From Helopsaltes ochotensis (taxonomy: Eukaryota; Chordata; Aves; Passeriformes; Locustellidae), in contig VXBM01000017.1 in assembly GCA_013400155.1 (NCBI GenBank), positions 1,808,673 to 1,872,672 of the forward strand: a DNA stretch of 64,000 nucleotides, written 5' to 3'. Shown here piece after piece: positions 13,690-27,023 of this stretch; the stretch's first letter is position 1; every line of letters starts with the position of its first letter. The translations under genes and the position numbers were made by a program. Under the pieces are notes generated by a model, which was not told the DNA's origin, made no database searches, and saw only the letters and a program-made list of their open reading frames with translations.

Positions 13690-14620
13690 TCTGGAGTATC
13701 TGTGGAAAGTAGTTTTTCTTTCTTGTAACAATCTTTTACATATTTGAAGACTGTTATCATGTCTCTTTTTAGTCTTTTTCTTCAGACTAAACAAACCTAG
13801 TTCTTTCAATCTTTTCTCATATGTCGTGTTTTCTAGACCTTCAGTCCTTTTTTTTCCTTTCCCCCTCCTCCTTCTCTGGACTCTCTCCAGTTGCTTCATA
13901 TCTTTCTAGAAATGTGATGCCCAAAACTGGACGTGAGTGAGGTCATGTCGGTGCTGTCCAGAGGGGAAAGAATTGCTTCACCTGTCCCACCGAAGACAGT
14001 TTTGTACATGTTTGTTTTGTACATCAACCTTGGAAGCTTTTCATTTAAATATATTGTTGATGCACGTTTGTTTTCTGACACATTATTGGTCCAGCCTACT
14101 TTCTGCACAACTTCTGGCAAGCAAAAATTTTTTTCCATCTTGTATAAATGAAGATCCCTATTGAACTGTACATTACCTTTTTCTTTATTCAAAAAGACAC
14201 AAAGAAATCCAGTCTGTGGGTTCCCCCCTCCACATTTCTCAAAACCATTTTGGTTTATCTTCTGATAGTGTAAAAGGGTTGCAGCTGCCACAGTAAAATG
14301 GTCTTTAAGAGCAAAGCCATATATTGAATCATGTGGATAGTTAATAGCACTGTTGAATACTGTTGGACTCCAGTCAAACTCTTGAAGATATCACTTGATA
14401 CGTTGTTCCAGTTTGACAGTGATCAATTTTGAGTATTTTTCAATGAGTTGTATACACTGTTGTCAGCTAGTTTTGAATACACATTTTTTCTTAATTGCTT
14501 GTGAAAATAGCCTGTAAGATGCTGTCAGAAGCCTTGCTGAAGTCCAGATGCTACATGCATTGCTGCTTCTGTGTTCCTTGGACTTGTTATGTTGTCATAG
14601 AAGGGAAACATGTTGTTCTG
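13690..14620 (-). mobile_element. Degraded CR1/L3-type LINE fragment (3' part)
   Basis: Read on the minus strand, 13687-13899 encodes fragments such as QLERVQRR, EGLENTTYEKRLKELGLFSL and DNSLQICKRL. These resemble the 3'-terminal region typical of CR1/L3 LINEs (RVQRRATK, YEERLRELGLFSLEKRRLRGD). 13896-14291 continues with a decayed segment that includes FNRDLHLYK. The part near 14510-14600 resembles the characteristic CR1/L3 stretch 'cagaagccttgctgaagtcc ... tgtcatagaagg'. Many indels and stops show it is ancient and inactive. Family assignment is from memory of consensus features; the boundaries are approximate and the element may start or end 100-200 bp further out. Confidence 0.75.
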
Positions 14621-14729
14621 ATATAGTGGGTTTTTTTCCCTCGAAATGTGCATTAGCAGTTAGTAATCACCTAGCTACTGGCATTCCGTGTTGTAAACTC
14701 TTCTGGGTAAGTACTTGGTGTGTTGCCTC

Positions 14730-14767
14730 AGTGCTAAGTGAGTAACTCAGAGCTAAGTGAGTAACAC
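14730..14767 (+). repeat. Two-copy 19-bp tandem repeat
   Basis: gctaagtgagtaac occurs at 14733-14746 and again at 14752-14765, giving a 19-base period with one or two differences in the rest of the unit. It lies just beyond the LINE relic. Simple local duplication is the likely origin. Confidence 0.8.
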
Positions 14768-17700
14768 TACAAACTGTAAAGAATTCTGCAGCTTTTGCAC
14801 TTACTTTCCATTTCATGTTTTGTTGTTACTGTTTTTGTTGCAAACTGTGTTGCAGCAAATTGCACTCTTCTACAGGGACCTGAGCCTGTAGTGAGTCTGG
14901 GGCAGAAGACTGAAAGTTAGAACTCTGTGAGGCAGGCTGCTTTTCTCTCTTGCCTGTACACAGGATATAAATCAAGCCTGTTGCTGAATTTGTGTCTTAT
15001 GCATTTATCGCAGGACAGTTGATTCTGGACTGCAGTGCACTAACCATAACACTGCTACACTGATAAAATGAAGATTTCCCTAGATACAAAGTAGTAGTGA
15101 TATTTCCATTTGCTGTTGTGGTTGTTTGTTTTTTTTTTCTAAATGACTGCTTTCTGAGTTATCTTAACATGCCTTCATCAAATACCAGCTCTAATTACAG
15201 GCTTTGGCTCTGTAGTTGGGGGTTTGGCTTGTCATTAGATGCACATTATGGCCAAGGTAATAACAGTGGAGTAATCCTTCTAAAAGCTTGGTGTTGAATA
15301 AGGGGTTTTTTTGTCTGGACAAAAGAAAGTTGACTTGAGGCGATTTTCTTCTGATTTCCAACTTACAATATGCGTGATATGGAATGTGTCATTATACCTG
15401 GTCGGACTTCAGCAGAGGAAGGATTTCTTTCCCTAAATTGCAGTTTGTTCTTTCTCCATCTGACAGCTTCTAGAGAACTTCGCATTCTGGCCCAGAGAGC
15501 CATTTGCCAGCCATGGTCATCAAATACAGCAGAATTGGACAGAGATTAGTCAGTGATCTGTTATTTTCAAAAAAGGTATCCATTACTGAGGATATGAGTG
15601 TGTAAAAGAGGCAGAAGACATCATTAAAACCCCACTGTCCATAAAGTGCCTGTGGAAGTTGGCAAGAGTTACAGCTCTGCGGGAAATTCCACTTCTAGAA
15701 CAACTTAGTGTTCCGGTGATTCACTTACATATAGATCTTGTGATATCAGACATGGATGTATTTGTGAACATGTAGAAGAGAACAATACAGCTGCTTCTCC
15801 CTTAATCCCTGTTTTTCTGGAAAGATTTCTATAAGAACATTCATAGCCCTGACCCTTCATTTGCAGATGTTTTGCTGGTTGTGCCGCTGAAACTTGTGCA
15901 GTTGCTAAGATCAGAGCTAAATTAAAAATATCTTGAATATTAACTCCTGCTTACAGGAACAGCTCTTTTGGTCTTCTGCTTAGTTGAAAACTTTAGTCAG
16001 TCTGAAAATCTGAATTTGATTTTTAAGTCCTGTAGTTCATCTACTACAGACGGTCTTCTGAAACATTCCTTTTTTTCCCATGCGTCCTGCTACCCATCAA
16101 ATGTTTAAAGCAGTGACAGAACTGGGAAACCTAGAATCTTCCTGCAGGTTTGTTCAGTGCAGATACGAAGTTTAGAGAAGTGTTAAACACAACCTTTCCT
16201 GTCTTAGGACTCCCAAAGCAATAATGATGGAAAATTCAATCAAAATCATCATTCATAGTTTTGAAAAGTCTTTTCCAGCATTGTCCTACAAAGGTAGGGT
16301 TGTGACTTGTTCAGTGTACAGAGCAGAAATCTGCTCTGTGTGTGGATTTTGTCTGCTGTGTTGTTAGGTGTTGCCCTTCTAAATTTTCTTTGTTATGGCA
16401 GTCTAAATATGTGCCTCTTCTCTGGATTTGTCACCACTTGATCTGTGCTCTTTCTTAGGTATTTTTAATCCAACTGTACAAGAGTAGTTCTTCAATATCT
16501 TCTGTTCATAGCTGGAACTGAGCACTTCTGGTTGGTCATTGTGCCCCAGCAATGGCAGCCCATTGCTGTGAAGAACTGCATGGACTTAGGTCTAGAATAA
16601 TAAAACCACATATTTTAAGTGAGGTTGGTAGCAGCCCAAGAGCCAGAGCCAAATTCTTTTTCTGATTTCTGCCTTTGTATCCTCTGCCGAGCTGCTTCAG
16701 AGTTAATTTTTTTTTTGAGGGAATTTATAGCAGTGGTGAAATGCTGTCCTCAGCATCTATCAGAATTATTGCTTTTTCAGGTTTTTCCTACTTCAGACTT
16801 CTCCAAAATATACTTGCACCTGAATTCTTCTTATTTTAACTTCCATCCATTGGCTTTTCTCAGCATAAACCCACAATTTTGCATGTGTCCTTATTTAAAA
16901 TGGAGAGAAAATGGTATAGAAATCTCCTGTGAATTAGAAGAATTTCTTTTGACCCAGTTGAATTTTACTTCCTTTGGCAAGTAGTCTGTCCTTCTAATAC
17001 CTCTGAGTTGTGGGAGTGATTTTGATGGATGTGTATAAGAGAAGGGCTCTAGTTTGAGTGCCCGTAAATGATGGTTACAATTGAGGTGTGAAGTGGGGCA
17101 AAGACAGAAAGAAGGGTGCCGTGCTTCTGCAGAATCCCACAACGCTCATACCAAACCCTTGTGGGAAACAGGGTGCATGGATCACGTCTGCAGGATTAAT
17201 ACTGGATTTGTTGTCTTGGTGGTATCAGCCCCAGCTTCAGGTTTACTCATTCCTCATTTTAAGATACTAGTCTTGACAACAAAGCCTTCAGTATTTTCCC
17301 CCTGCTGCCACTTGGAATGTTTTCCTATCACCTTTTCCTTAACAGGAGATTTGAATTGCTTCTTTAGTGAACAAGAAAAAAAACGTAGGCTGTGTTTTGC
17401 TGTAAACAGCAGATTTCCTTGTTTTCACTTGGCTGCAGGCATCCAGACTGCCTTTGCAATGGGGACAGAAAGGATGTGATGTGTAAAGAATAGTTAAAAT
17501 GCTGGGGACTCTCCAGTGTTTTGGCCACGATTGCTGCCCTATGGATACTCAGTGGTATCCAAGTGGGATGCTCCCATGCATGGCTGGCTGTTCAAATCTG
17601 CTGCCCTGCAATTTCTGTTGCTGGGGGACTGCTTCTGGTAGAGGGGATAGTAGGGGGAAGGTGGAGTAGGGGGAAAAGAGACCTTGTAGTAAGAGTTATG

Positions 17701-19680
17701 CTTTGGAACTTTCTCAGTTACTCAGCAGCTTTTCCTTGGAAGTGTCATGGAATTGTCTGAGAGGACAGCAAGTTACTGAGCTTCCAAGAGATCAAGCAAT
17801 AATACTCTTGGACTTATGCTTTTAACCTGCTCTCCTCCAACCTTGCCAAAAACAAAAAAAAAAACCCACTCAACAAACACTCGAAAATCCCTCAAACAGA
17901 CTATCAGCTGAAGGGACTTCCTACTAGAAAGTTTAAACCTTTGAGATGCAAGTTACCATTTGTTATTTCCAGTCTCTGCACCGTTAGATTTTTAGGTGAG
18001 TGTTCTTGCATGTTTGCCTGGTAGAATGTTCCCCAGAACCCCAGGCAGTCCACCTTTTCATTTCTCATTCTGATTTTCACAGTTAATTCTTTCACTGTTA
18101 TTTATCTCTGTGTGTTTTCTTTTTTACTGTCACCTTTTCCTATAGCTTTTCCTGTAGTTTTAAGAAAACCATTTTTCTATAATCCATCTCAGTTTAGGAA
18201 TGGAGTAATAATTGCATTTTTTCCTTGCCAGGGGATATATTTATTCTGTATGTCTCTCTGGTCTGTATTAGAGACATATTTGGATTCTGTATTCATCTGT
18301 TTAGCTCTGAGATTTATCTGTATGCAAGCAATCCCTTAAAAAATAAATAGTGGGATGAAGGCCAGATTCTGAGCACTCAAAGGTACTGCAAAAATCAGAG
18401 GACTCCCCTACTTCCTGCCTTCCCCCCACTGGGGAATGGAGGGAGCCTCCTTTGGGTTCCCTCTGCCCGAGGCTTGATGGGGGCAGGGGGTGGCTGCACT
18501 CTGGTGAGATCCTGCAGGCGACAGCTGCCCTTTGGAGCAGAGCCCACGTCCGTGCCAAGGGGTCAGGGCTGGCCTGGGCGATGCCAGGCACCAGTTGAGA
18601 ACATCAGGTTCACACAGCAAGGTCCAGGGGGGCAGGCAGAACACTTCCCTGCATGGATTCATCCCTGAGGCAGAAATGCCAAGATACAGAGCATTTTATG
18701 AGGGATCTAAAATTTGTTGTGATCACAATCTGTATTTTATTAATGTTCATGAAGTGGGTGTTCTCTGCGTATTTTCTTTGAGACACCAGTGTAGTTGACT
18801 TGTTATTATTTTGGGTGGTTTTAGAAAAAGCTCTCATATAATACTAGTGGTTATCAGAAGTACTTTGCTTATCTGCTAGGTGGCTAATAGGAAATTGTTA
18901 ATAACGGTTCTGGATGGTCAAGATTGCACTGTTATCAGGAGAGCAGGAAATATTCCTGTGAATGCACTCTTTTGGCTCATCTAATGTTTAAGTAGGGCAT
19001 TCTAAGTGTTACGTATCATATGCTGAACTTCAGCTTTTCAATACAGACATTATAAAATCAAAGAAAAAATAACATTTACTTGGCACTGCAATGTTTTTTC
19101 AAAATACTTTGCGGAGATTTTTTTCTTCTTACGTTTGCTTTTTACCTCTGCAGAAGCACAAATTTCTTAACAGGAAAGGTACTATTCTCCCTGCAGCTCT
19201 TTTCTAGGCTGTGAATTTCTGTGCATAAGGGAGTTTCCCAACTGGGCACTGCCTTAGCCTAGTTTTTTAGGCTGCAGAGTTAAAAAGGTTACAGTGAGAA
19301 CAGTGGTGAGGGGGACAGGAAACCCACCTCTGTGCTTCTGGGCCTTTTCATTTCCTTAGCACTGTTCCTTGCCTTTCTTTACAGAGCCTGCAGCAGCTTG
19401 GTTCTGCCTGAACTTGAGCAGAGTGTTAACAAATCCTCCTCTCTCCCATTTCCCAAAGCTTTGGAACTGCAGTTGGTGTAAAGCGCTGTGTGTTTGGGGA
19501 GTTCACAGCATGCTGGTGTATGTCCAGCATACCGTGACCTCGCTGTGTCGGATTTGGGAGAGGAGGGAAGGAGAGCACGTTTCTGAGGGGCTGGTGAGCA
19601 GCAGCCCACTGTGTCCTGTTAGCTAACTGTCCTGCTGCTGCAGGTTACTGCTCTGACAGAGCTGGTCATTAGCTGCTGGG

Positions 19681-19830
19681 ACAGATGATTTCTAGAGGAT
19701 TATTTGCATTACACAATTTAATGCTTTTAAATAGCAAATTTTTAATTAAAAGGAGAGTCCTTTTGGAAGCAGCCTGAGCAGCTGCAGCTGAATTCTGCGT
19801 GTTTAATGTAATTAGAGAAACAGCTGGGGT
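19681..19830. promoter_or_regulatory. Candidate intronic enhancer block
   Basis: An AT-rich core carries a POU octamer ATTTGCAT (19702-19709) and a homeodomain-type TTAATTAA (19742-19749). Two abutting CAGCTG E-boxes follow (19779-19784 and 19785-19790), with a third at 19821-19826. Such dense homotypic and heterotypic sites are common in conserved developmental enhancers. Only the motifs are seen; conservation and activity are inferred. Confidence 0.4.
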
Positions 19831-22800
19831 GGGAGCTGAGCACCCGGCTCACAGGCAGTCACAGGTTGGTGGTGGCTCCTTGTGGGACAGACATCCTGAG
19901 TGATGTGAACCGTGCAGGAAGTGTCCTGGCACACAGCCAGGCTCGGAGATGGTGGGACAGTTCCCATCTTGGCTGCCCAGGCTGGTGAGCAGCTGGGGAA
20001 GCAGAGAGTGTGGGTGGTAGCCATCTGCGTCAGTTCGCTTGTCGCTTGTGCTGCCATGGATGATAGTGCTCAATTTGCAGTCTGTCGGGCCGTGTGTATT
20101 TGTAGCTATAGTTTCAGCACCTCCTGGCACGTTGCAGAGTATCAATGGAAGAGGACATCAGGTAGGTTTTACCATCCAGTTTTACTCTGCTTCTTCTGGT
20201 ATGCAGAGTCTCTTGAAATATACCCTTGCAGTAGCTCTTTGTCCTCCATTTCTCCATGATATAGGCCAGTGTCCGATTTCTGGTTGAAAATTACTGGAAA
20301 GTGAAACTGTGATTGTTCCTAATGAGTGGCTGATGTTTAAATAACATGGTTCAGTCCTGAGGATCCCAGAGCACTTTTGAGTTGGCACTACTACGGCTGC
20401 ATGGAAGAATTCCTGTGTTGCAATTACCATGACCCAGGAGACAACTATAAGCCTCTGCATTGTCTTGTATTGGCTCTGCAACACCAGCAACTTCATTTGA
20501 GAGCCCTAAATATTGCATAAACACAGCACTCGATGTGTGTTGGCTGATACTGTCCTTTATGTACCCATAGTATCAAAATGCTTTACACTTAGGAGCACCA
20601 GTGAACCAAGATTTAGCAGACAAGATTACCTGTAGCTTGAACACGTTCCCTAACGACAGGCAAAGACCACTGATATGTAGGAGCAAGCAGATTTCAGCTC
20701 ATGTTACCTTTTCCTAAGCAGAGATGAGTGATTGCTGCATGAAGATGCTGGGAATTGTCCTGTGAAATTCTGCTTCTGTACTTGCTTTTTGTTGCAACTT
20801 TGGAAACTTCTTTGCTTTGAGATATTAGCAGCAAGTTGCCAGGAATCACCCTGTGTTAACAAGAGCCTGCCTGCCCCACCTGTGGGCTAAGCCCATGTAC
20901 AGCCCTGCTCTGCTATTTCCTGTGGATATGGGATACAGGGAATGTTCATCCTGGGGCTTATGTGGCAGGCATAAATGCCTCTGGCCTGTTGTGCTTGACG
21001 TAAGAGTAAAAATATGATAATATTCAGCACACTGGACAGAGTGAAAGGGAGATGTGGGTCAAGGCCGGGCTAGGCATATTCTGTGTTTGTGACCCCAATA
21101 CCAATTAGCCTTTTAGATATGACCTTTTAAAGTTGAGATGCCTGTTGCATTTCAGTGTCTTAGGTTTTTGTAGTTCGGTGGATTTTTCTACAATTTGATA
21201 GCTCTTTTTTGATTTCTTCATGATTCACTTCAACTTTTGCATTCACAGAGACTTGCTTTGCATGACTCAGCAGCAATTTGCATTTGTTGTTAGGCTGGCA
21301 CAGTTTGTTATGAAGGAGATTTTCCTCTTATATTCAGTTAGTTTGTATCAGGCATCAGAGAGCTCAGGCTGTCTGTACAGGGTCACTTTATTCAGGCATG
21401 GAATGCAAACCGTATGACATGACTGTTACTGCATTGCTGTTTTTCACTGAAATGCCTACTTTTCTCTCATTAATGTAATAGCTTATCAGTATTATTTCTT
21501 TCCAAAATAAAAAATGTAAGTGCACAAGGATTTTGAAACACTTTGAAGTAGCAGCTTGAAGTTCTGTTCTTGAGGCAAGATTTCCAGTGAGACTCCGAAG
21601 ACAGCAGGCAGGGAAAAGTAATATTCACAGCAGATGTTCTTAGAAAGTGCTTGAACTCCTGGTACACAGCTGCTCTTAGGTTCAGTAACCGCAGCACGTC
21701 CCCTTGAGCCACTCAGTGTGGTATCAGGCTCTCTGCAAATGCTCTGGATTGTGTTAGGGCCTCAGACCTTACACACACACCCACGCAAGACAGAAAAAAA
21801 CTTGGCCTAACTTGCATCAGGGTGTGCTGAAGATCTATAAATATTTTGGGGAAAGGGAGCCTTTTGGTATCACTGTTTTTCTGTTGTCAGTTACTTTTCC
21901 AAAAGAAAAGTTTGGAGTTGTGCGAATTGCTCCCTGTACAGGTAAAATCAATTTACATAGGATAAGGCTATCCTGAGGGACTGAGGGAAGAAAAGGATGC
22001 TTAAACCAGTTAGCTAGGTTGTGTCTTGTGTGTTGTGACGCCTCATGGCTCTTTAGCTGTGCAGTTACATGTGCACATTTAAAATTGGAGGGACAGCTTT
22101 GAGTAACAGACTCTTGTCACCCTTGGTGGAGTACTACTGCAGTACCAGATTCAGGAGATACTTAAAAAGACATTAGGCTTTCTTTGTGGTTTGCTAAAAA
22201 CATTGTTTCATCAAGATGCTGTATTGAAACCGCTGTTTATTCCTCCAGAATCTATGTGCTTCTTCGAGATATCATCCAAATGGTTATGCACACTTTCTGC
22301 TGACTGAGCAGCTGGTTTGTTGGAAAGGTTTCTACCTACCAGTCTGTAACTGATGCTGCCCCTTTGGACAGCATTTGTTCTAGCAGTGCTTCCTAGTGCT
22401 CTGGGGTTTTTAGGTTTTATTTCAAAAGTGATCTGTAAGACTTGTCAGTCTTAGAAAATTAGTTGTGCTTGTAAACTCTACAAAACCTCTTTTTATGTGT
22501 GTGTGGATGGTACCTCTTTTTTTTTCCTCCTAAATAAAACTTTGGGAGGTCTTTCACCATATCCTGTAATTGATTTAGTGCCTTGTTGTCTGACTTGCTT
22601 CTTGTTTTCTTCCTTCCTTCCCTCTCTGTCTGTTCTTGTGAACCTAACCATTGTAGTATATCCATCAGAGATTTTGAATGGGAAGAGTCATCAGGTGACT
22701 CCAGCTGTGAGTGATGTTGGCAGGGTCTAATTTCCTACAGCTGTAAGAATCCTTGTGTTAAAAGTGTTTGGCTAGGAAGGAAATATGGTTTGAATTGCTG

Positions 22801-23033
22801 CTTCTGGGTAACAGAATCAGCTAATAGAAATAATCCACCTCATCTTCTGGTGAATAGAGTGAGATGAGCTTCCTTTGCAAATACTGATCTCTTTTTAGTT
22901 TGGTCATATTTTGAAAGACACTCTGTTACTGTTGTGCAACTTCCCTCTTGCTGTGACTTGAGACTCTTTTTGTGATGTGTGCATTTGTGTAGCCTGCTGT
23001 GCTAGACACATGCATCACTGGTTCCCTGATGAG

Positions 23034-23048
23034 AAAAAAAAAAAAAAA
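23034..23048 (+). repeat. Poly(A) run of 15
   Basis: Fifteen consecutive A within intron 3. No retroposed gene body or target-site duplication is visible around it, so it is recorded only as a homopolymer. Confidence 0.85.
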
Positions 23049-26000
23049 GAGTACTGTAATATTTTTGAAGAAAAGTTTAACTGGATGAATAATTTTGGTT
23101 TTATTTTTGTGTTTTTCTTATTATGGATCATCAGGTTTCAGGAGTACTTTGCCCTCTGGTGTCTCCATATAATTATATTCTTCACTCTCTCATAACCTCT
23201 GTCAACAGGTTATACAGATATGAGCAGTTTTTGTGGTCTCTGCTCAACCACTGTGTTAAGGCTGAACTTGGGGTAGTAAAGGAGCGGTTAGGCAATGTGT
23301 CAGGACCAGCAGCCTGTGGAATAAATGGGATCTTTTCATGGAAGGATGTTTGAAACAGGACAGCCCAGTACTTGAGTGTTTTGCTCTTGGAACTGGCCAT
23401 TCAGGAACCTCTGTTCTACCTTCAGGTGGAGGACATTTGCACAGGTTATCTTTAAGCAGAGGGGGCTCTATACTGTCTGGACATGAAGGTATCAGATGTT
23501 TTCTGATGTTTGTCTATCTTCATGGTCAACACGCACACAATGTAGGTCATATCTGTGAACCACTAAAGTGGAGAGGAGGCACAGAAACTTCTAAAATGTT
23601 TTTTATCATTCAGTCACTTCTGAATATATGCCATTTTATGGAGTGGTTGAATAGTTTTGGAAAAGGCAGGTCATGTTTTTAAGCTAATCATCCCTTAGTT
23701 AGGGATGCTGGCACTGTAGTAGAAAGCAGGACGTTTGAACTTTGCATGTCAGCAGAGTGAACCATGGCCTCAGAACTGTCCTTTGCAGTCTCCTTGCTAG
23801 TCAGGAAAGCGCTTGTGGCTCTGCAGGGGAGGGTAGGTAAGCAAAACTTCAGGGTGAAAGGTTTTATTCTAGGTTTTAGTTCTGTTCTGCTACTGGGTAT
23901 TGCTTTTGTTTCTTTGCATCGGTATGAAGTTAAGGCTGGAATTGAGAGTCGCAAGAGTTTTGGTATATTCAGACTTTTTAATTGATCCTTTCTGACTCCC
24001 CTGATTGCTGTCCCTCTCCACACTTAAATCCTACGATTCTGAGCTGTCACTAATTATTCCTGTGCAAGGTGGTGGTGCCCAGTGTAATTTTTCCTACAGC
24101 ATTTCTGGATTTTGCTCTTCTACCATTACTCCCTGATTTGTTACCTTAGCAGATGAAATCCCAAGCAGATTTTGTTCCAGCATCATTGTGGGCTGTTGTG
24201 AGGAGACAGCTCCCTTGTTAAGTTAATGTCGTGTGTCCTGCCTTCAAGGCTTTCTCCTGCTGTGGAGCCCAAGGGTGGTGCACGACATCAGTATTTATGA
24301 ACTGTCTGTGCCGTCCTGTCATGGTTCCTCACCTAAGGATGAAAGTAGTGTTTTACTGTCCTCGAAGGTTCTTTTTGCTGCCTCTGCCAGTCTCTGCCAG
24401 CTGAATTGCTGCTTTCTTCCCTTTTCATAATGTAGCTGACAAAATTGCTTTCCTCGGGACAAAGAAATAGCACCAATCAGCTCATTTGTGTTTTATTTTC
24501 TGATGTAATTTGCTGCTCGAATCTTCGCGTCGAAGTTTATCGTTCACTGTTTCTCACTTCTACCTGCCGACATGTTTGCACGTCTTTTTCAAGGCCACTG
24601 TTCTCAGCATCCTGGTGGCTGTACTCCTCCATTGTGATTATCACTCATCCCACCCTCCTCTGTGCTTGGTGTTTCTTGCAGTGCTTTGCTGACCGACCAT
24701 TCAGGTGCCAGAGGAAGGAGAATGCTTTTTCATGCCCACTGAGCATCACCAAACATCACCTTGTTAGTACATTCAGCTTTCCTTGAAGTTTCTCCACCTG
24801 TTCATAAGGTCTCTCCACAGACTTTTGCCTGTGTTCTGGGCTTCAGCTCTTGTTGATGTGCTTTTGTCCTGCTTTCACCTCAAGCAGTCTTCACTGGAGT
24901 GAAAACTGTCCTTCCCTGGAAATCCAAGTGTCTTTTTTTTCAGCTGCTTTCCATCCTGTTTCCAATCTTGAATGGAAGTCCTCTCTCCTAGGAAATGCCT
25001 TTCTTCTCACTTGTATTTTTGTAATGCCACCTCTGCTGCTTTCTGCCAAGTGCTCGGGAGGCAAGTTTTCTTGTAAACACAAATTTGTGTTGCAATAAGG
25101 TTACTACAAACCCAACTAAAACTGCTTACTTGGAGGAATTTTTTGTTTGCAGCAAGTGATTTATGGGCCGTAGGTTGGTCAGGGTGATGTGTCTGTTCTC
25201 ACACATTAGGAACAGCATGTTGCACCTGAATGCTGTACTGGCTTGTTGGCAGCATTTTGCTGGATGGAGTGCTCCTCCCAACCTCCTGCACTTAGATATA
25301 CAGTAGAAACGCTAAGGAAAGGAAACTGGCCAAGGGACCAAGTCAGAGAGCTGGCAGATAAAGGGAGGAAAAATATGGGAATTGTCAGGTGAAAAGAACA
25401 AGAATTAATTCCTCTGAGGAAGGGTACTGGCAGTGGTCTCTGCGCATCTGTGCTATTCTCTCTTCTGGGTTTGAATGTTTGCATGCATGTGGAAGGGTGC
25501 CTTAACAAAGGAGAGTTGCAAAGAGGAGTAGAGAAGAGCACTGACAACGTGCAAAAGCTGTTCCTTATGTGCCAAGTGCTAGTTTGAAACATTCCCAATA
25601 CAGGGATGGTAGCTGATGTCATGCACTGATAAGAGGTGCCAACTGACTTCTTGATACTGACAGAGAGAAAATCATGATGCTGGGATAATCAAGGCAGGTC
25701 ACCACTGTATGTGACAGAGAATGGAAGAAGGGAAGAGAGGCAAAGGTACCATTGAAGTGACAGAGCAGGATAATGAGATTTTTCTTGTAATGATGAGAAC
25801 GGTCAATGCTACTTTGGTCAATACTCAATTACAAGGTGTTAAAATGACTGAGACCCAGTCTTGTCTCAGCTAGTTGTTTTACTTGGGTGAGTCAATAGGC
25901 AAAGACTATAGATGGTCATGTGAAGAAGATGTCTTGTTCTAATCATGATGTGAAGGTTTAGGAATTGAGTCAAAGAGAACTGCTAACCTGTGATTGAATG

Positions 26001-26968
26001 GCAGGGAAAAAAGAGTGAAGGTCTGCAGCAGAGGAAAAAAGCAAAAAGTAGGGTTTATGTAGCCATATGAAGTTTCTCCTCTTGGGTTACAGTAGTGCCT
26101 ATGGAATCCAAGAATGGTTAAAGAAATGGAGATTTTGATTCAGACAAGAGGAAATGGCACTGTGCTGAAGATATAGATACAGTAGTTATTGCCTGTGTGT
26201 TACATGAGGAAAGGAGAAGAGAACCTCAGAGATCCCAAACTATCAGGGGATAGTGGCCCATCGTGGGCCTGGGACATGGAAGGGTAAAAAATGAAAGTTA
26301 ATTTAGGCAATAGGAGCAGAATTAAGGAGGGATAGCTGAAGGTGGATGAAATTTTGAGAAGTGAAATCTGATCAAATATGTCTTTGGAAACAAGCGGGTC
26401 AGGAAAATGAGACAAGAAACTGGTTCTGAATTTTGGGTAAGGATTTGCAGTATAAGTCAGAATGAAGTGAGGAAAAAAAAGTAACAGTAGAGAACATTGT
26501 TGAACCTTACAGGTAAGTGGCAGAAAGGAGACCAATGGTACTGACATGCAGGTAGGGTCAAAAGTCAATTTATGGATTTAGGGCTTGTTTCGAGATTTGG
26601 AAAAAGGTTTGTTTTAGGAAATAAGGGATTGGGAAAGATGCCAAAATACGACCATGTAGGAAAAAGTTGACGTATGTGAAAAGAGGGTACTAAAGCATTA
26701 GAGAGGAGGAATGAACAGGAGCTCAAGGATACTCAGAGCTTGTTTTGATGCTGGAGAGTGGTGAATGTATGTGCAGGACACCCATCTGTTTCTTTGAGAT
26801 AACAGAAGGAAATAGGTCACCTAGGGAGCACACAGAGTATAGGGCATGAGGAATTAATAGACTGAGTGGGCTGAGGAAGAACTTGGTTGTATGCATGAGT
26901 TTGATTTGTGGGGTGTCATATTTTCTACATGCTCTGTAAATCTCCAATTCTTGATTATGTTTTTGCAG

Positions 26969-27023
26969 TGCGACTCCATGACAGTATTTCAGAAGAAGGT
27001 TTCCATTACCTCGTCTTTGATCT
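26969..27023 (+). CDS. CAMK2G: CAMK2G exon 4: beta4-beta5 and hinge
   Basis: Fifty-five bases between tttttgcag and gtaagt. The first two bases finish Val74, and the product continues RLHDSISEEGFHYLVFD, with two bases of Leu92. The segment covers strands beta4 and beta5 of the N-lobe and runs into the hinge that contacts ATP; FHYLVFDL is the gatekeeper-hinge motif of CaMKII. The length equals the usual 55-bp CaMKII exon. The next intron is only 555 bp, so exons 4 and 5 form a close pair after the 15 kb intron. The strong donor and acceptor suggest constitutive use. Confidence 0.97.

Larger units (their letters stand above)
11803..26968 (+). other. Intron 3 (15.2 kb)
   Basis: This is the largest intron wholly inside the window, with gtaaac at the start and tttttgcag at the end. 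It contains an old CR1/L3-type LINE fragment in reverse orientation (about 13690-14620), a 19-bp two-copy tandem repeat (14730-14767), an enhancer-like AT-rich block (about 19681-19830), a 15-A run (23034-23048) and a strong purine bias on the + strand from about 25.3 kb to the end. No coding exon or RNA gene is supported. The remainder is unremarkable intron sequence. Confidence 0.85.

Noticed and set aside
21771..21783. Short CA repeat
   Set aside because: Only about five units; too short to report as a microsatellite.
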